A stretch of 64,000 nucleotides of DNA, from contig JAIUMA010000007.1 in assembly GCA_022565795.1 (NCBI GenBank), positions 1-64,000 of the forward strand, given 5' to 3'. A model generated the notes under the pieces. The model was not told the DNA's origin. It did no database searches and saw only the letters and a program-made list of their open reading frames with translations. This document shows, one piece after another, positions 52,618 through 62,729 of this stretch (position 1 is the stretch's first letter; each line of letters opens with the position of its first letter). Source of the DNA: Balneolia bacterium. Its GTDB lineage: Bacteria; Bacteroidota; Rhodothermia; Balneolales; Cyclonatronaceae. The translations under genes were made by a program, and so were the position numbers.

Positions 52618-54669
52618 CTACATTTCTTTTTTGAGTTGTTCAATCTGGTCGCGTATGCGTGCGGCCTCTTCAAACTCAAGATTACGGGCGGCCGTTTTCA
52701 TCTCTTCCATCAGGTGATCGAGAAACTTGTCCTTATCATCGAAAACGACCTCCTTCATGGCTGGATTCGGTCGGTAGTGAATACCGTCGTCGGCTACTTT
52801 GATTAGCTGGACCTCGTCGTCGGCTTCGTAGGCCTGCTCAAGATCGATGGATTTATTTGAAATGAGCGAAGGATCAACCAACGGCTTGAGCTCTTTGACA
52901 ATGGTGGTCGGATCAATGCCGTGTTTTTCGTTGTACTCGGCCTGTATTTTACGGCGGCGATCCATTTCATCCATCACCTTCTTCATGCTTTTTGTAACCT
53001 TGTCGGCGTACATGATTACGCGACCCTGAACGTTTCGGGCAGCGCGTCCGGCAATCTGGAAGAGCGAGGTATCTGAACGAAGGAAGCCCTCTTTGTCCGC
53101 GTCAAGAATGGCAACCAAGCTGAGCTCCGGAATATCAATTCCCTCCCGAAGCAGGTTAATGCCCACCAAAACGCTGAAATCGCCGCGGCGGAAGCGGTAG
53201 AGAACCTCTATACGCTCCAGCGCATCGAGTTCGCTGTGCATGTAAGCCGCTCTGATGCCCATATTTTTGAGATATTCACTGAGCTCCTCACTCATGCGCT
53301 TGGTCAGCGTTAGCACCAGCACGCGCTCACCCTTGGCAATTACGGTTCTGATTTCATCAATCAGATCATCAATCTGGTTTTTGAGCGGACGCATCTCCAC
53401 TTTGGGCTCCATCAGTCCCGTCGGGCGGATAATCTGTTCCACGAATGCCCCGCCTGACTGTTCCAGCTCGTAATTGGCCGGGGTGGCGCTTACAAAAATG
53501 CACTGGTTCACCATGCTTTCCCACTCCTGGAAGGTGAGGGGACGGTTGTCAAGAGCCGATGGCAGGCGAAATCCGTGATCGACCAGGCTCATTTTACGGG
53601 AGCGGTCACCGCCGTACATGGCGTCAATCTGCGGTACAGACTGATGGCTTTCGTCCATCACGATAAGGTAATCGTCCGGGAAGTAATCCATCAGGCAGAA
53701 GGGGCGCTCGCCCGGCTTTCGTCCGGCCAGATAGCGGGAGTAGTTCTCAATTCCGGGACAGTAGCCGATTTCTTTTATCATCTCTACATCAAAAACCGTT
53801 CGCTGTTCGAGTCTTTGGGCTTCGAGGTACTTTTCTTCCTCGCGAAGCACATCAAGGCGCCAGTTCAGCTCATCCTGAATCTGCCGGATGGTTTCCTCCT
53901 GTCGCCCTTTACTTGTTACATAGTGCGAAGCCGGATAGATGGTGAACTCATCAACCTCCTCCAGGATTTTCCCGGTTTCGGGATCGAAGATGGAGAGCTT
54001 CTCAATTTCATCGGCCCAGAACTCGATGCGCAGCGCGTGCTCGGAATAGGCGGGAATAATATCAACCACATCACCGCGAACGCGAAACGTGGATCGCTTG
54101 AAATCGTAATCGTTGCGGGAGTAGTGAAGCTCAACAAAATCATACAAAAGCTTATTGCGCGGGGTGATGTCGCCCACTTTCAGCGGGATAATCAATTTGG
54201 CGTATTCCGAAGGCGAGCCGATACCATAGATACAGCTGACGGATGCCACAATGATGACATCACGGCGGCCCGAAAGCAATGAGCTGGTGGCACGAAGCCG
54301 GAGCCGCTGGATTTCGTCGTTGATGGAAAGGTCTTTTTCGATGTATTTATCGCTGGAAACGATATATGCTTCCGGCTGATAATAGTCGTAGTAGCTAATG
54401 AAAAACTCCACGCAGTTGTCCGGAAAAAAATCGCTGAACTCGCGATATAACTGAGCGGCAAGCGTCTTGTTGTGGCTCATCACCAGCGTTGGCTTGTTAA
54501 CCTGCTCAATAACGGAGGCAATGGTGCGCGTTTTCCCGGAGCCTGTAATCCCCAAAAGCGTTTGAAACTTCTCTCCGTGATTAAGACCATCCGTCAGTGA
54601 TTTGATGGCCGTAGGCTGATCGCCCGCAGGCTTGAAATTAGACTTTAGCTGAAATTGTGATGATGCCAT
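52618..54669 (-). CDS. uvrB: UvrABC excinuclease subunit B
   Basis: The damage-verification helicase of nucleotide excision repair; it is loaded by UvrA and recruits UvrC. The 683-residue protein is full length, with Walker A GITGSGKTRTIA, the beta-hairpin region SYYDYYQPEAYI, helicase motifs such as FVSATPANYELE and QIAGRAARN, and a C-terminal UVR motif (EFEEAARIRDQIEQLKK). It heads a minus-strand run that includes a methyltransferase, aat and an ABC exporter. Its own stop and start are clear. Confidence 0.98.
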   Translation of the reverse strand: MASSQFQLKSNFKPAGDQPTAIKSLTDGLNHGEKFQTLLGITGSGKTRTIASVIEQVNKPTLVMSHNKTLAAQLYREFSDFFPDNCVEFFISYYDYYQPEAYIVSSDKYIEKDLSINDEIQRLRLRATSSLLSGRRDVIIVASVSCIYGIGSPSEYAKLIIPLKVGDITPRNKLLYDFVELHYSRNDYDFKRSTFRVRGDVVDIIPAYSEHALRIEFWADEIEKLSIFDPETGKILEEVDEFTIYPASHYVTSKGRQEETIRQIQDELNWRLDVLREEEKYLEAQRLEQRTVFDVEMIKEIGYCPGIENYSRYLAGRKPGERPFCLMDYFPDDYLIVMDESHQSVPQIDAMYGGDRSRKMSLVDHGFRLPSALDNRPLTFQEWESMVNQCIFVSATPANYELEQSGGAFVEQIIRPTGLMEPKVEMRPLKNQIDDLIDEIRTVIAKGERVLVLTLTKRMSEELSEYLKNMGIRAAYMHSELDALERIEVLYRFRRGDFSVLVGINLLREGIDIPELSLVAILDADKEGFLRSDTSLFQIAGRAARNVQGRVIMYADKVTKSMKKVMDEMDRRRKIQAEYNEKHGIDPTTIVKELKPLVDPSLISNKSIDLEQAYEADDEVQLIKVADDGIHYRPNPAMKEVVFDDKDKFLDHLMEEMKTAARNLEFEEAARIRDQIEQLKKEM

Positions 54670-54725
54670 TCGGATAGTTACTGCTCCGCTGCTTGTTTAA
54701 GATTTTGTGCCTTCCCTGAGTGAAC

Positions 54726-54733
54726 CAAAGATA
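54726..54733 (-). promoter_or_regulatory. Candidate -7 element for uvrB
   Basis: The minus strand reads TATCTTTG, a full match to TAnnTTTG, about 57 bases upstream of the uvrB ATG. No convincing -33 TTG is found at the usual distance. The plus-strand promoter of the thioredoxin gene must also lie in this 188-base gap; TATATTG at 54813-54819 is a weak candidate for it. Confidence 0.4.
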
Positions 54734-54857
54734 ACGCATTACACGCTAAAATGGTTTGGAGACTAAATTCAGGATCGATACGGTTTTACTGCCTTTTGCA
54801 GAGCGAAGTCCGTATATTGAAAAAGTGCTTATGATTACGTCTTAAAAGACAAATGCT

Positions 54858-55373
54858 ATGAGAAAGAATTGGATAATTGGAACCCTTCTTCTCGCTCTAA
54901 TTGCGGCTGTTCCGGCCGTAAGCCAGAACAACATCCGGTTGAGCGGGGAGAAAATTGCGCAGCTTGAAGCGCATGTTTTTAAGGACTGGCACGGAAATGA
55001 GGTGCCAGTATCATCATTTCATGGAAAAGTCGTCATTATCGACTTCTGGGAAACCTGGTGTTCTCCCTGTGTAAACGCATTTCCTGCATTCCAAAACGTT
55101 CTGGAAAACTACGATGATGAAGTCGTTATTCTTGCTGCAACCTGCGGGTGGCACAACAACCGGAACGACGTAATGCGGTTTAAAAGGGGAAATGAGTACA
55201 ATTTTATTTACGTGGACGGCAGCGAGATGGTGGATCTGCTCGACATCAAAACCATCCCTATGAAAATTATTCTCGACCGGGAGGGGCGCTTCCACAGTAT
55301 TCAGCGCGGATTTTACGGTGAAGAGGATGAGTACGAAAAGCTTAGCAGGGTAATCGAACAGACAAGACCGTAG
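54858..55373 (+). CDS. Exported thioredoxin-like (TlpA-type) protein
   Basis: A 171-residue periplasmic thiol-disulfide protein. The signal peptide ends VPAVSQNN. The thioredoxin-fold active site reads WETWCSPCVN (CxxC). The layout is that of TlpA/ResA-type reductases, with the cis-Pro in KTIPMKII. Such proteins reduce disulfides in exported proteins or haem-ligand Cys pairs. No cytochrome gene is adjacent, so the partner is unknown. A charged loop (GWHNNRNDVMRFKRG) follows the second strand. Confidence 0.88.
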   Translation: MRKNWIIGTLLLALIAAVPAVSQNNIRLSGEKIAQLEAHVFKDWHGNEVPVSSFHGKVVIIDFWETWCSPCVNAFPAFQNVLENYDDEVVILAATCGWHNNRNDVMRFKRGNEYNFIYVDGSEMVDLLDIKTIPMKIILDREGRFHSIQRGFYGEEDEYEKLSRVIEQTRP

Positions 55374-55476
55374 CCGTGTTAACTGTTTGGTGCGGAATGG
55401 ATGATGGGTGAAATCCCGTTGTGATGGGTAAGAAATTTATTCCTGTTCACAAAAATCAAACTCCATCTGTCATCTC

Positions 55477-56799
55477 ATGAGATACCCACTCATATTTACC
55501 GTGCTGGCTTTGTCTGCACTTCTTCTTGTATCCTGCGGGAATGAAACACCGTCAGTAGATAGAACTGTGACTGCCTATACCGGCGCAACCATGATAAACG
55601 GGCTGGATCAGCCTGCAATCGAAAACAGCGTCCTCGTAGTCGAAAACGGAATGATTACCGAAGCCGGTGCGCGCGGTCAGGTTGATATTCCTCAAATTGC
55701 CGATATCGTGGATATTACCGGAAAGTACATCATGCCGGGCCTGATTAACGCGCACGGGCATGTCGGAATGGCTGACGGGCTCGAAACAGGCAGCGATGTC
55801 TTCACCCGTGATAACGTTCGTTCTCAGCTTCTTACATACGCTCAGTATGGCGTAACCACGGTTGTAAGTCTGGGAGACGGGCGGGTTGAAGGTGCCCGTT
55901 TTCGGGATGAAATGCTGTTTGATCAGCACATCAATCTGGCGCGCTATTATCTGGCGGGTCCGGTAATCAGTGTGGATACTCCAGAGGAGGGGCGTGAAGA
56001 GGTGCGCAGATTGCATGAAGCCGGCATGGACTGGATTAAAATCAGAATAGATTCCGGCCTTGGTACACGTGAAAAAATGCAGCCGGATGTCTATCAGGCA
56101 ATTGCTGATGAAGCAAACAGACTGGGCCTGCCATCAGCAGCTCATATCGTGGAGCTGGAAGATGCCATTGGCGCAATTGAGGCGGGATACTCACTCATCG
56201 CGCACAGCATCAGAGATACGGAAGTGAATGATGAGCTCATCTCACTAATGGTTGAAAATGGAATACCCATCACCCCAACGCTCACGCGGGAAGTCTCTAC
56301 CTATATTTACCGCGAGCGTCCGGATTTCTTCGATGATCCGTTTTTCCTGCGAACAGCCGACCCGGAGGTAATCGCACAGCTCGAAAGCCCCGAAAGACAG
56401 CAACAGTTTGCGGACAGTGAGGCCGGTGCATATTTCGAGCAGCAGCTTCCGCTGGCAATGGAAAATATGATGAAGTTGTATGAGGCGGGCGTAATCGTGG
56501 CGATGGGAACCGACAGCGGTCCGCCGGCCCGGTTTCAGGGATATTTTGAGCACATGGAGATGGAAATGATGCAGGATGCGGGAATGAGTCCGCATGCCAT
56601 CATTATGTCCGCTACATCGCTTGCGGCAACGGCAGTAGGATTGGATAACCTCACCGGATCGCTTCAGGAGGGACTGGCTGCCGATTTCATCATTTTGGGC
56701 GATAATCCGATGGATGATATTCAAAATCTGCGGTCTCTTGAAGCTGTATACGTGATGGGAAATGAAGTTCCTATGCCGCTTCAGGATGAGGCGAATTAA
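55477..56799 (+). CDS. Amidohydrolase-family lipoprotein
   Basis: A 440-residue exported metal-dependent hydrolase. The signal peptide carries lipobox LVSC. The amidohydrolase metal site is visible: HxH in NAHGHVGM, the Lys in WIKIRID, His in AAHIVE and IAHSIRD, and Asp in GTDSGPP. Homologues include imidazolonepropionase-like and prolidase-like enzymes, and the true substrate is unknown. The nitrilase gene follows after 17 bases, so the two may act on related C-N bonds. The lipobox places it outside the cytoplasm. Confidence 0.9.
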   Translation: MRYPLIFTVLALSALLLVSCGNETPSVDRTVTAYTGATMINGLDQPAIENSVLVVENGMITEAGARGQVDIPQIADIVDITGKYIMPGLINAHGHVGMADGLETGSDVFTRDNVRSQLLTYAQYGVTTVVSLGDGRVEGARFRDEMLFDQHINLARYYLAGPVISVDTPEEGREEVRRLHEAGMDWIKIRIDSGLGTREKMQPDVYQAIADEANRLGLPSAAHIVELEDAIGAIEAGYSLIAHSIRDTEVNDELISLMVENGIPITPTLTREVSTYIYRERPDFFDDPFFLRTADPEVIAQLESPERQQQFADSEAGAYFEQQLPLAMENMMKLYEAGVIVAMGTDSGPPARFQGYFEHMEMEMMQDAGMSPHAIIMSATSLAATAVGLDNLTGSLQEGLAADFIILGDNPMDDIQNLRSLEAVYVMGNEVPMPLQDEAN

Positions 56800-56816
56800 T
56801 AATCTGAGTTCTTTTT

Positions 56817-57644
56817 ATGAGCAGTAATATCAGCGTAGCAGCGCTCCAGTTGAACAGTCAGCCGGACATCGACCGGAGTTTAAAAGAGTGTGAACAGTGG
56901 ATTCGCCGGGCGTGTGATGCCGGTGCGCAGCTGGCGGCACTGCCAGAAAACTTCGCTTTTCTTGGAAACGAGCGCCTGATGCGGGAGCAGTCTCAGGAAG
57001 TAGCCGATGCCGTTGCAGAAGTGATGCCGTCATGGAGCGCGCGGTTCAAAATGAGCATTCTCGCCGGCGGTTTTCCGGTTCCGGCTGGTGACGGGAAAGT
57101 GTATAACCGGTCAATTCTTACGGGGAAGGACGGGAACATACTGGCGCAGTATGATAAAATCCATCTGTTTGATGTCGAGCTTTCTGCCGACGAACACTAT
57201 CGAGAGTCCGACTACGTGATGCCCGGAAAAGCTGAAATCTCAGCAGTTAGTATTTCGTATGGTCAGTCGGGTGAAAGCATTCGGGCAGGGCTTTCCATTT
57301 GTTACGATATCCGGTTCCCGGAGCTTTACCGTAAGCTGGCCGCTGATGGCGCGGAGCTGCTTTTTGTTCCGGCAGCCTTCACCCGAACCACCGGCAAAAT
57401 GCACTGGGAAATTCTGCTTCGAGCCCGCGCTATTGAAAATACGAGCTGGGTTGTGGCTCCTGCACAAACCGGCGTTCACGGAAAAAAACGAGAAACGTTC
57501 GGCCATGCCATGATTATCCATCCGGACGGCAGGGTGCTCAAAGATGCCGGAACCGAGACCGGATTCATCATGCATGAGCTTAATCGCGAAGAGCTGGCGG
57601 ATATCAGAAAGAAATTGCCTTCGCTCAAGCACCGAAAGCTGTAG
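56817..57644 (+). CDS. Carbon-nitrogen hydrolase, Nit1/Nit2-like amidase
   Basis: A cytoplasmic amidase of the nitrilase superfamily, 275 residues. The Glu-Lys-Cys triad is present: Glu44 in ALPENF, Lys114 in YDKIHLFD and Cys162 in ICYDIRFPELY. The RFPELYR form and length resemble Nit1/Nit2 enzymes, which remove the amide from deaminated glutathione or omega-amides. This suggests metabolite repair. It is encoded 17 bases after the amidohydrolase and ends at a strong bidirectional terminator. Confidence 0.9.
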   Translation: MSSNISVAALQLNSQPDIDRSLKECEQWIRRACDAGAQLAALPENFAFLGNERLMREQSQEVADAVAEVMPSWSARFKMSILAGGFPVPAGDGKVYNRSILTGKDGNILAQYDKIHLFDVELSADEHYRESDYVMPGKAEISAVSISYGQSGESIRAGLSICYDIRFPELYRKLAADGAELLFVPAAFTRTTGKMHWEILLRARAIENTSWVVAPAQTGVHGKKRETFGHAMIIHPDGRVLKDAGTETGFIMHELNREELADIRKKLPSLKHRKL

Positions 57645-57650
57645 CTATAA

Positions 57651-57683
57651 AAAAAGCCGGATCAGAAGCTGATCCGGCTTTTT
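57651..57683. terminator. Strong bidirectional intrinsic terminator
   Basis: AAAAAGCCGGATCAG at 57651-57665 pairs perfectly with CTGATCCGGCTTTTT at 57669-57683, with a three-base loop. A and T runs flank the stem on both sides, so it ends the nitrilase transcript and the convergent carboxypeptidase transcript. Confidence 0.95.
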
Positions 57684-57706
57684 AATTTTAGAAGCGGGAT
57701 TTTATT

Positions 57707-60337
57707 CTATCGCTCTATAGACGCACCGCTAATGGTGCTGCCGAAGAACAGGCTGTTGGCAAACAGCTTGTTTGTGCCGAACCAGAAGGCCCGGAAATTG
57801 GGATTGTCAGCAAACATGATAACACGGCCTGAGCCACGTCCAGAAACCAGTACGGAAGCCGTGCCCGGCAGCATGTCTAGATTCTGCGAAGAGATGTAGC
57901 CGCTGATGAGCGGGTTATCGGTATAGCGAATCGGCGCCGCATACTGATTATTCGGCGGATCCATAAAAATGGTGCTGTTGCGGAATACGCTCAGATGCTC
58001 GTTGCGGTAGCCGTACGTAAGCGGATGGGTGAGATCCATTCTGGTTTCGAAAATGCTTCCTCCAATCACTTGTGCGCCGCGATTGTTGGAAAGGTCGGCA
58101 TAGGGCAGAGGTGAATCATCCTCATCCGAGTCACGGCTTGCAAACGACGCTGATGCCATTCCATTTTGAACCAGCCAGCTTGCCGCACCTTTATAGGCAA
58201 TGACAAGCCCGCCGCCCGAAATCCAGTCGGATAGACGCTCGCGTGCATTCTGGCTGATTCGGTTGTAGTTGCCGTTTGGCATTACAATAGTATTGTAGCG
58301 ACTCAAGTCCAGGCTGTTAAACCGATCGGTTTCCACCATGGTTACCGGCACGTTGTAGCGCTGATCGAGCTGGAACCATGTTTCACCGGCTTCGCTCACG
58401 TTCACGCCGTCTCCGGTAATGAGCAGAACTTCCGGGCGCTGCAGGGTCGTAATATTCGGTGAACCAAGATCGATGCCGCCACGCGCCAGGCCTGTATCAA
58501 CGGCATAAACGCTGATCGCATTCTCCCGGGCCGTTTCGCGAATCATCGCAAAAAGCTCTTCAGGGCTGCACGCATCCTGAATGGCAACCGGAACAATGAT
58601 GGAACCCACGGCAAACTCGCGCTCACCTTCAGTGGTTGGCAGAGCAAAACTACGGTTAGATACCATGGTACGCACATCGTTGTACTGCAAATCGTGAAGC
58701 GCGCGCGGTGCGTAATAGCCATCCCATTCGAAAATGTAGGCTACTCTGGCCTGTCCGCCGATTATCTCACCTTCAGGGAAGCTGAGGTTTTCGAAATCAA
58801 CTGCTTCACCGAGCAGATTTGTGCTGAATGCACGACGTCCCAGCTCTGCATGATCCAGGTTGAAAGCATGCGGAAGTGACCAGGTCGACACATCATAAAA
58901 CAGACTGTCGGTAAATTCGGTGCGCGTTTCAAACAGGCTGCGCACCAAACGGTACTGAGGCTGCTCAGCCGGAATGATAAAGTCACGTCCTGCTTCGAAA
59001 TCAGTATCGTTCGCGCTCAGATTGCGGTTGAGCTGGTAGACGTTAATTTGATGTCTGCCCAGAATGTCGAGCAGATGGTAGATTCTCGCCGGATCGTGAG
59101 GCGCACTGAATACGTAGCCGCGTACATCGTCGTTGCGGGCGTCTTCAATAGCGCGCAGAAAATGCGTACGGGTGAAGTCGAGAAGTTCGGTGCGGAGGGC
59201 ATGCGAACCACTAACGGTCGAGAGTGAAGTCTGAAACTGATTTCTGATGGTTTCAGGGAAGGGAACAAGCCCGTGCTGACTCTCCTGCACGTGACCTCTC
59301 GAGCTCGCCTGCTCAAACAGAATACCAATACTGCCGTTCAGATCCGGATAGGTTGAGCCCTTTCCAACATAAAAATCATCGAATGATTCCTTGGTGTAAT
59401 AAAGCTGCCCGAAGCGGTCCAGATACTCGGCATGATATTCCGCAAGCTTGGCCGTAAGCTCGTAATTGCGCTCAAGCGTAAGCGGGTTGTTACGTGAAGG
59501 AATTCCGGGCTGGAAGAAATAGGTGGCGTTTGTACCCATCTCATGGTGATCAGTAAGCACGTTTGGCTTCCAGTGGTGGAACATCTCGAGTCTGCCGCGG
59601 CTTTCGGGGTGCTGAAGAGGCATCCAGTCACGGTTGAGGTCGAACCAGTAGTGGTTGGTTCTGGAGCGCGGCCAGGGTTCGTTGTACTCGCGGTCACGCG
59701 GATCTGCGGTGAGGCGGTTCAGATTACGATGAGAATTTACCCAGCTTACAAAGCGATCCTGTCCGTCGGGGTTGAAGCTTGGATCAAGCAGAATTACGGT
59801 CTCGCGAAGCAGATCGTCTATGCCCTGAGCCGCGGCGTAGTAGTAAGCCGCAAGAAGCGCTGCATTCGCACCGCTGTGCTCATTCCCGTGAACGCTGTAG
59901 CCAAGCCAGACAACGGCCGGCATGTCGCTGATATCGGCATTCCGGGAAACCTGCGGATCGGCCAGCGATACGTGGCGCTCGCGAATTTCCTCAATATTCT
60001 GCTGGTTATCGGGATGGGTGATGGTGAGCAGAATCAGCGGGCGCAGCCCGTGGGTACGGCCGTATTGATGCAGGGTAACGCGATCGGATGCCTCAGCGAT
60101 GGCTTCAAGGTAGCGAACGCCAAGATCATGGCGCAGGTGCCATTCACCAATGTTAAATCCGAGCACCTCCTGTGGAGTCGGGATCGATTCATCGTAGGCA
60201 ACATCACCGGGAAGAAAGTAGCTTAAGGGCACGCTGGCATCATTCTTGAATTGCTCAGCGAAAGTCTGGGCTTGTGCGATGGCAGGCATCAACAGAAACA
60301 AAACAGCCGCAAAAACAGGCAGTAGCTTCAGCTTCAT
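57707..60337 (-). CDS. Exported M14-family zinc carboxypeptidase
   Basis: An 876-residue secreted peptidase, started at 60337 where the signal peptide MKLKLLPVFAAVLFLLMPAI begins; the frame to 60397 is rejected. The M14 domain has the zinc ligands in VHGNEHSGAN (HxxE) and downstream FDLNRDW and TDHHEMG. The catalytic Glu is probably in GILFEQAS. A C-terminal region (LLITGDGVNVSEAGETW and beyond) resembles a class I glutamine-amidotransferase-like/DUF4350-type fold. It would trim peptides outside the cell. A GGGTGATG octamer lies within it at 60015. Confidence 0.9.
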   Translation of the reverse strand: MKLKLLPVFAAVLFLLMPAIAQAQTFAEQFKNDASVPLSYFLPGDVAYDESIPTPQEVLGFNIGEWHLRHDLGVRYLEAIAEASDRVTLHQYGRTHGLRPLILLTITHPDNQQNIEEIRERHVSLADPQVSRNADISDMPAVVWLGYSVHGNEHSGANAALLAAYYYAAAQGIDDLLRETVILLDPSFNPDGQDRFVSWVNSHRNLNRLTADPRDREYNEPWPRSRTNHYWFDLNRDWMPLQHPESRGRLEMFHHWKPNVLTDHHEMGTNATYFFQPGIPSRNNPLTLERNYELTAKLAEYHAEYLDRFGQLYYTKESFDDFYVGKGSTYPDLNGSIGILFEQASSRGHVQESQHGLVPFPETIRNQFQTSLSTVSGSHALRTELLDFTRTHFLRAIEDARNDDVRGYVFSAPHDPARIYHLLDILGRHQINVYQLNRNLSANDTDFEAGRDFIIPAEQPQYRLVRSLFETRTEFTDSLFYDVSTWSLPHAFNLDHAELGRRAFSTNLLGEAVDFENLSFPEGEIIGGQARVAYIFEWDGYYAPRALHDLQYNDVRTMVSNRSFALPTTEGEREFAVGSIIVPVAIQDACSPEELFAMIRETARENAISVYAVDTGLARGGIDLGSPNITTLQRPEVLLITGDGVNVSEAGETWFQLDQRYNVPVTMVETDRFNSLDLSRYNTIVMPNGNYNRISQNARERLSDWISGGGLVIAYKGAASWLVQNGMASASFASRDSDEDDSPLPYADLSNNRGAQVIGGSIFETRMDLTHPLTYGYRNEHLSVFRNSTIFMDPPNNQYAAPIRYTDNPLISGYISSQNLDMLPGTASVLVSGRGSGRVIMFADNPNFRAFWFGTNKLFANSLFFGSTISGASIER

Positions 60338-60438
60338 AAGAGTAGTTGTTTGGTAAGAGTTAGTTGATTTTGATCTCGCCGGAGCTGGTTTTGACACGGC
60401 GAACTGCCTTATGGTACGGCATCAAAATGAAAAACTCT

Positions 60439-62652
60439 TTAAAAAGCTGAGCTATCTTCCGTTGTCTGTAGCTCTTTCGCACCAACTTCGACGGGAATGC
60501 GGCACACAAACTCTGCACCCTCTTTGTAGTCCTGATTCACAAAGATTTCACCGTTCATCCTTAAGACAGATGTTTTAACAGAGTAGAGTCCGACCCCGGT
60601 TGAGGTCTCATCACCGGTGGGTGTGGCTGAAAGCCGGGAAAACGGTTTGAAAATATTCTCTAAATCATCGGCCGAAAATCCCGGTCCCTGATCACGGATG
60701 ATGATTTCCCAGTTGTTTTCCATCACTCTTGAAATAACGGATACCATGCTGTTGGAAGGAGAATATTTGATGGCGTTTGAGATAAGATTCGAAAGAATAC
60801 CAATCAATGAGTCTTTGTGCGCTGTAAGGTTTTGATCGTCCAGCTCGGTACGTATGGTTATGTGTTTCTGAATCGCCAGCGGCTTGAATTCCGCTACAAC
60901 TTTTTCAACCAATTCCCTGGTGTTCAGATTAGTTAGTTCCGTTTCTATGCTCTTGTTATCCTTTTCGAAAATATTCAAAAGGCTGCCTATAAGCAGGTTC
61001 ATCCGTTTAGAAGCACTGGCGATGATATCCGTAAGCTCGCGCAATTCATTGGGCGTGTCTTTGTTTTCATTCAGCTGTAGAATCTGAGAAGCTCCGTCGA
61101 TAGTCGAAAGCGGATTTCGTAAATCGTGGATAATGACATGAAGAAAGGCGTTTCTTTGCTGACTAAGCTGCTCCAGCTTTTCATTTTTCCTGGCTATATG
61201 ACTATTCTGAACGTCGAGAACTCCGTAGGCCGTTTGAAGCTCCCGCTTGACTTTAAAAAAGTAATAAGCAAAACCAACGGTAATTATAAAAAGCAGGCTC
61301 AGCATCACGATGAATAAGTTCTTCTGCCTGTTTGCCTGCTCCTCGAGAATTAGCTGATTGGCCAAAAACTCATTTTCCGCTCTTGTCGTCTCTACACGGT
61401 GCTGAACCATTAACTCGTCCAGAGCTTGATTTCTGGCAAATTCTTTATACTCATCGTCCAGCTCTTTGAAGCGCTCATGATATACAAGTGCTGTTTCGAA
61501 GTTGCCGGTTGCTTTTTCAATAGCGTAACGTGTGCGGTAGCTATGTGATAAAATAGGCCGGTTATTGATTTGCTGCGCCAGCTCTTCTGAACGGATGACC
61601 ATTGCCCTGGCTTTTTCGAAATTTTCCAATGCTGTGTAGGTACTGGCAAGACCATAGGTGTGGTGCAGCAGGCCGGGTTTGAAATCAATCTCTTCGCTAA
61701 GAGTCAATCCATTCAAAAAATATTCTTTGGCAAGTTCCGGCTGCCCAAGGTTCAGGTAGCCGGTTCCGATATTGTAATCAATTCTGAGGATACTACTGTT
61801 GTTTGAAATTTCTTGGGCAAGCGGTCTTGCGCGCAGCAAATACTGTTGTGCTGTTTCATATTCACCTTTTCGGTCGTAAGCAACGTTGAGGTTGTTCAGG
61901 TGCCGGACAATCTGGGACGTGTCATTAATCTCTGTGCTGATTTCAAGAGCTTTGTACAGCCAGGTGATGGCTTCATCGGTAATTTCCACATTGGCCATTT
62001 CAAGGGCAAGCGAGCCATATGCGTTAGCCAGTCGTATTTGTGTTATCATAGACCGATCAGCTTCGTACTGCTGCTCAAGGTCTTCAATCAAACTGAAGAA
62101 AAGCTCAAAAGAGTCAGCCAGATCACCCTGGTTACTCAGCAAATAGGCACGCGTTATTTTATTATGATAAACAAGATTATGATCCTCAGGGTAGGCAGAT
62201 GAGATCTTTTCAGCCTTGTCCAAATAATAGGCGGCTTCATCAATTCGCCTTCCGAGGAGAAGCGATTGTGCTTTTCGAACACAAACCAGACCTAAAAACC
62301 GGGTAAAACTGGTTTGTTCGGACATGTCGATTAGCTCCTCAAGAATAGCTGTTGATTCAGCATAGCGTTCATTTACTCCGTGAGCTTCGGCTTCCAGAAG
62401 TTGAAGATGTAACCCGGCATAGGATAGTGGGTTTCCGTTGCTGAGTTTTTCCAGTCGGTCGTAGGTGGCTTCAACCTGCCCGGTGTTGTTGTTTCTGTAA
62501 TGAAACTGAAAAAAAGTGCTGAGTAAATCAACCTCTTCGATTACATGTCCAGGCTCGTGCTGGGCCTGAGAAGAAAAAGAGAATGCTGAATCCGGGCCGG
62601 CGAAAAAGCTCGAAATAGCTAAAAGAAGGAATAATTGTTTATGCCCGGACAA
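60439..62652 (-). CDS. TPR-containing sensor histidine kinase
   Basis: A 737-residue membrane sensor kinase. The only start that keeps the signal peptide (SGHKQLFLLLAISSFF) is TTG at 62652; upstream in-frame codons run into a stop without an ATG. About seven TPR repeats fill residues ~40-410 and are extracytoplasmic. One membrane helix (FIVMLSLLFIITVGFAYYFF) follows, then a coiled coil, the HisKA box HDLRNPLSTIDG and the HATPase motifs NAIKYS, DQGPGF and TGVGLYSVK. No response regulator gene is adjacent. The TPR part may bind peptides or a partner protein. Confidence 0.92.
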   Translation of the reverse strand: MSGHKQLFLLLAISSFFAGPDSAFSFSSQAQHEPGHVIEEVDLLSTFFQFHYRNNNTGQVEATYDRLEKLSNGNPLSYAGLHLQLLEAEAHGVNERYAESTAILEELIDMSEQTSFTRFLGLVCVRKAQSLLLGRRIDEAAYYLDKAEKISSAYPEDHNLVYHNKITRAYLLSNQGDLADSFELFFSLIEDLEQQYEADRSMITQIRLANAYGSLALEMANVEITDEAITWLYKALEISTEINDTSQIVRHLNNLNVAYDRKGEYETAQQYLLRARPLAQEISNNSSILRIDYNIGTGYLNLGQPELAKEYFLNGLTLSEEIDFKPGLLHHTYGLASTYTALENFEKARAMVIRSEELAQQINNRPILSHSYRTRYAIEKATGNFETALVYHERFKELDDEYKEFARNQALDELMVQHRVETTRAENEFLANQLILEEQANRQKNLFIVMLSLLFIITVGFAYYFFKVKRELQTAYGVLDVQNSHIARKNEKLEQLSQQRNAFLHVIIHDLRNPLSTIDGASQILQLNENKDTPNELRELTDIIASASKRMNLLIGSLLNIFEKDNKSIETELTNLNTRELVEKVVAEFKPLAIQKHITIRTELDDQNLTAHKDSLIGILSNLISNAIKYSPSNSMVSVISRVMENNWEIIIRDQGPGFSADDLENIFKPFSRLSATPTGDETSTGVGLYSVKTSVLRMNGEIFVNQDYKEGAEFVCRIPVEVGAKELQTTEDSSAF

Positions 62653-62729
62653 CGATTTAGCACTTATGTTAATGGTTAATCACTCTGAATATAATTTTTT
62701 TTAATAAATCATCCTATCTTTTGCAAAAA

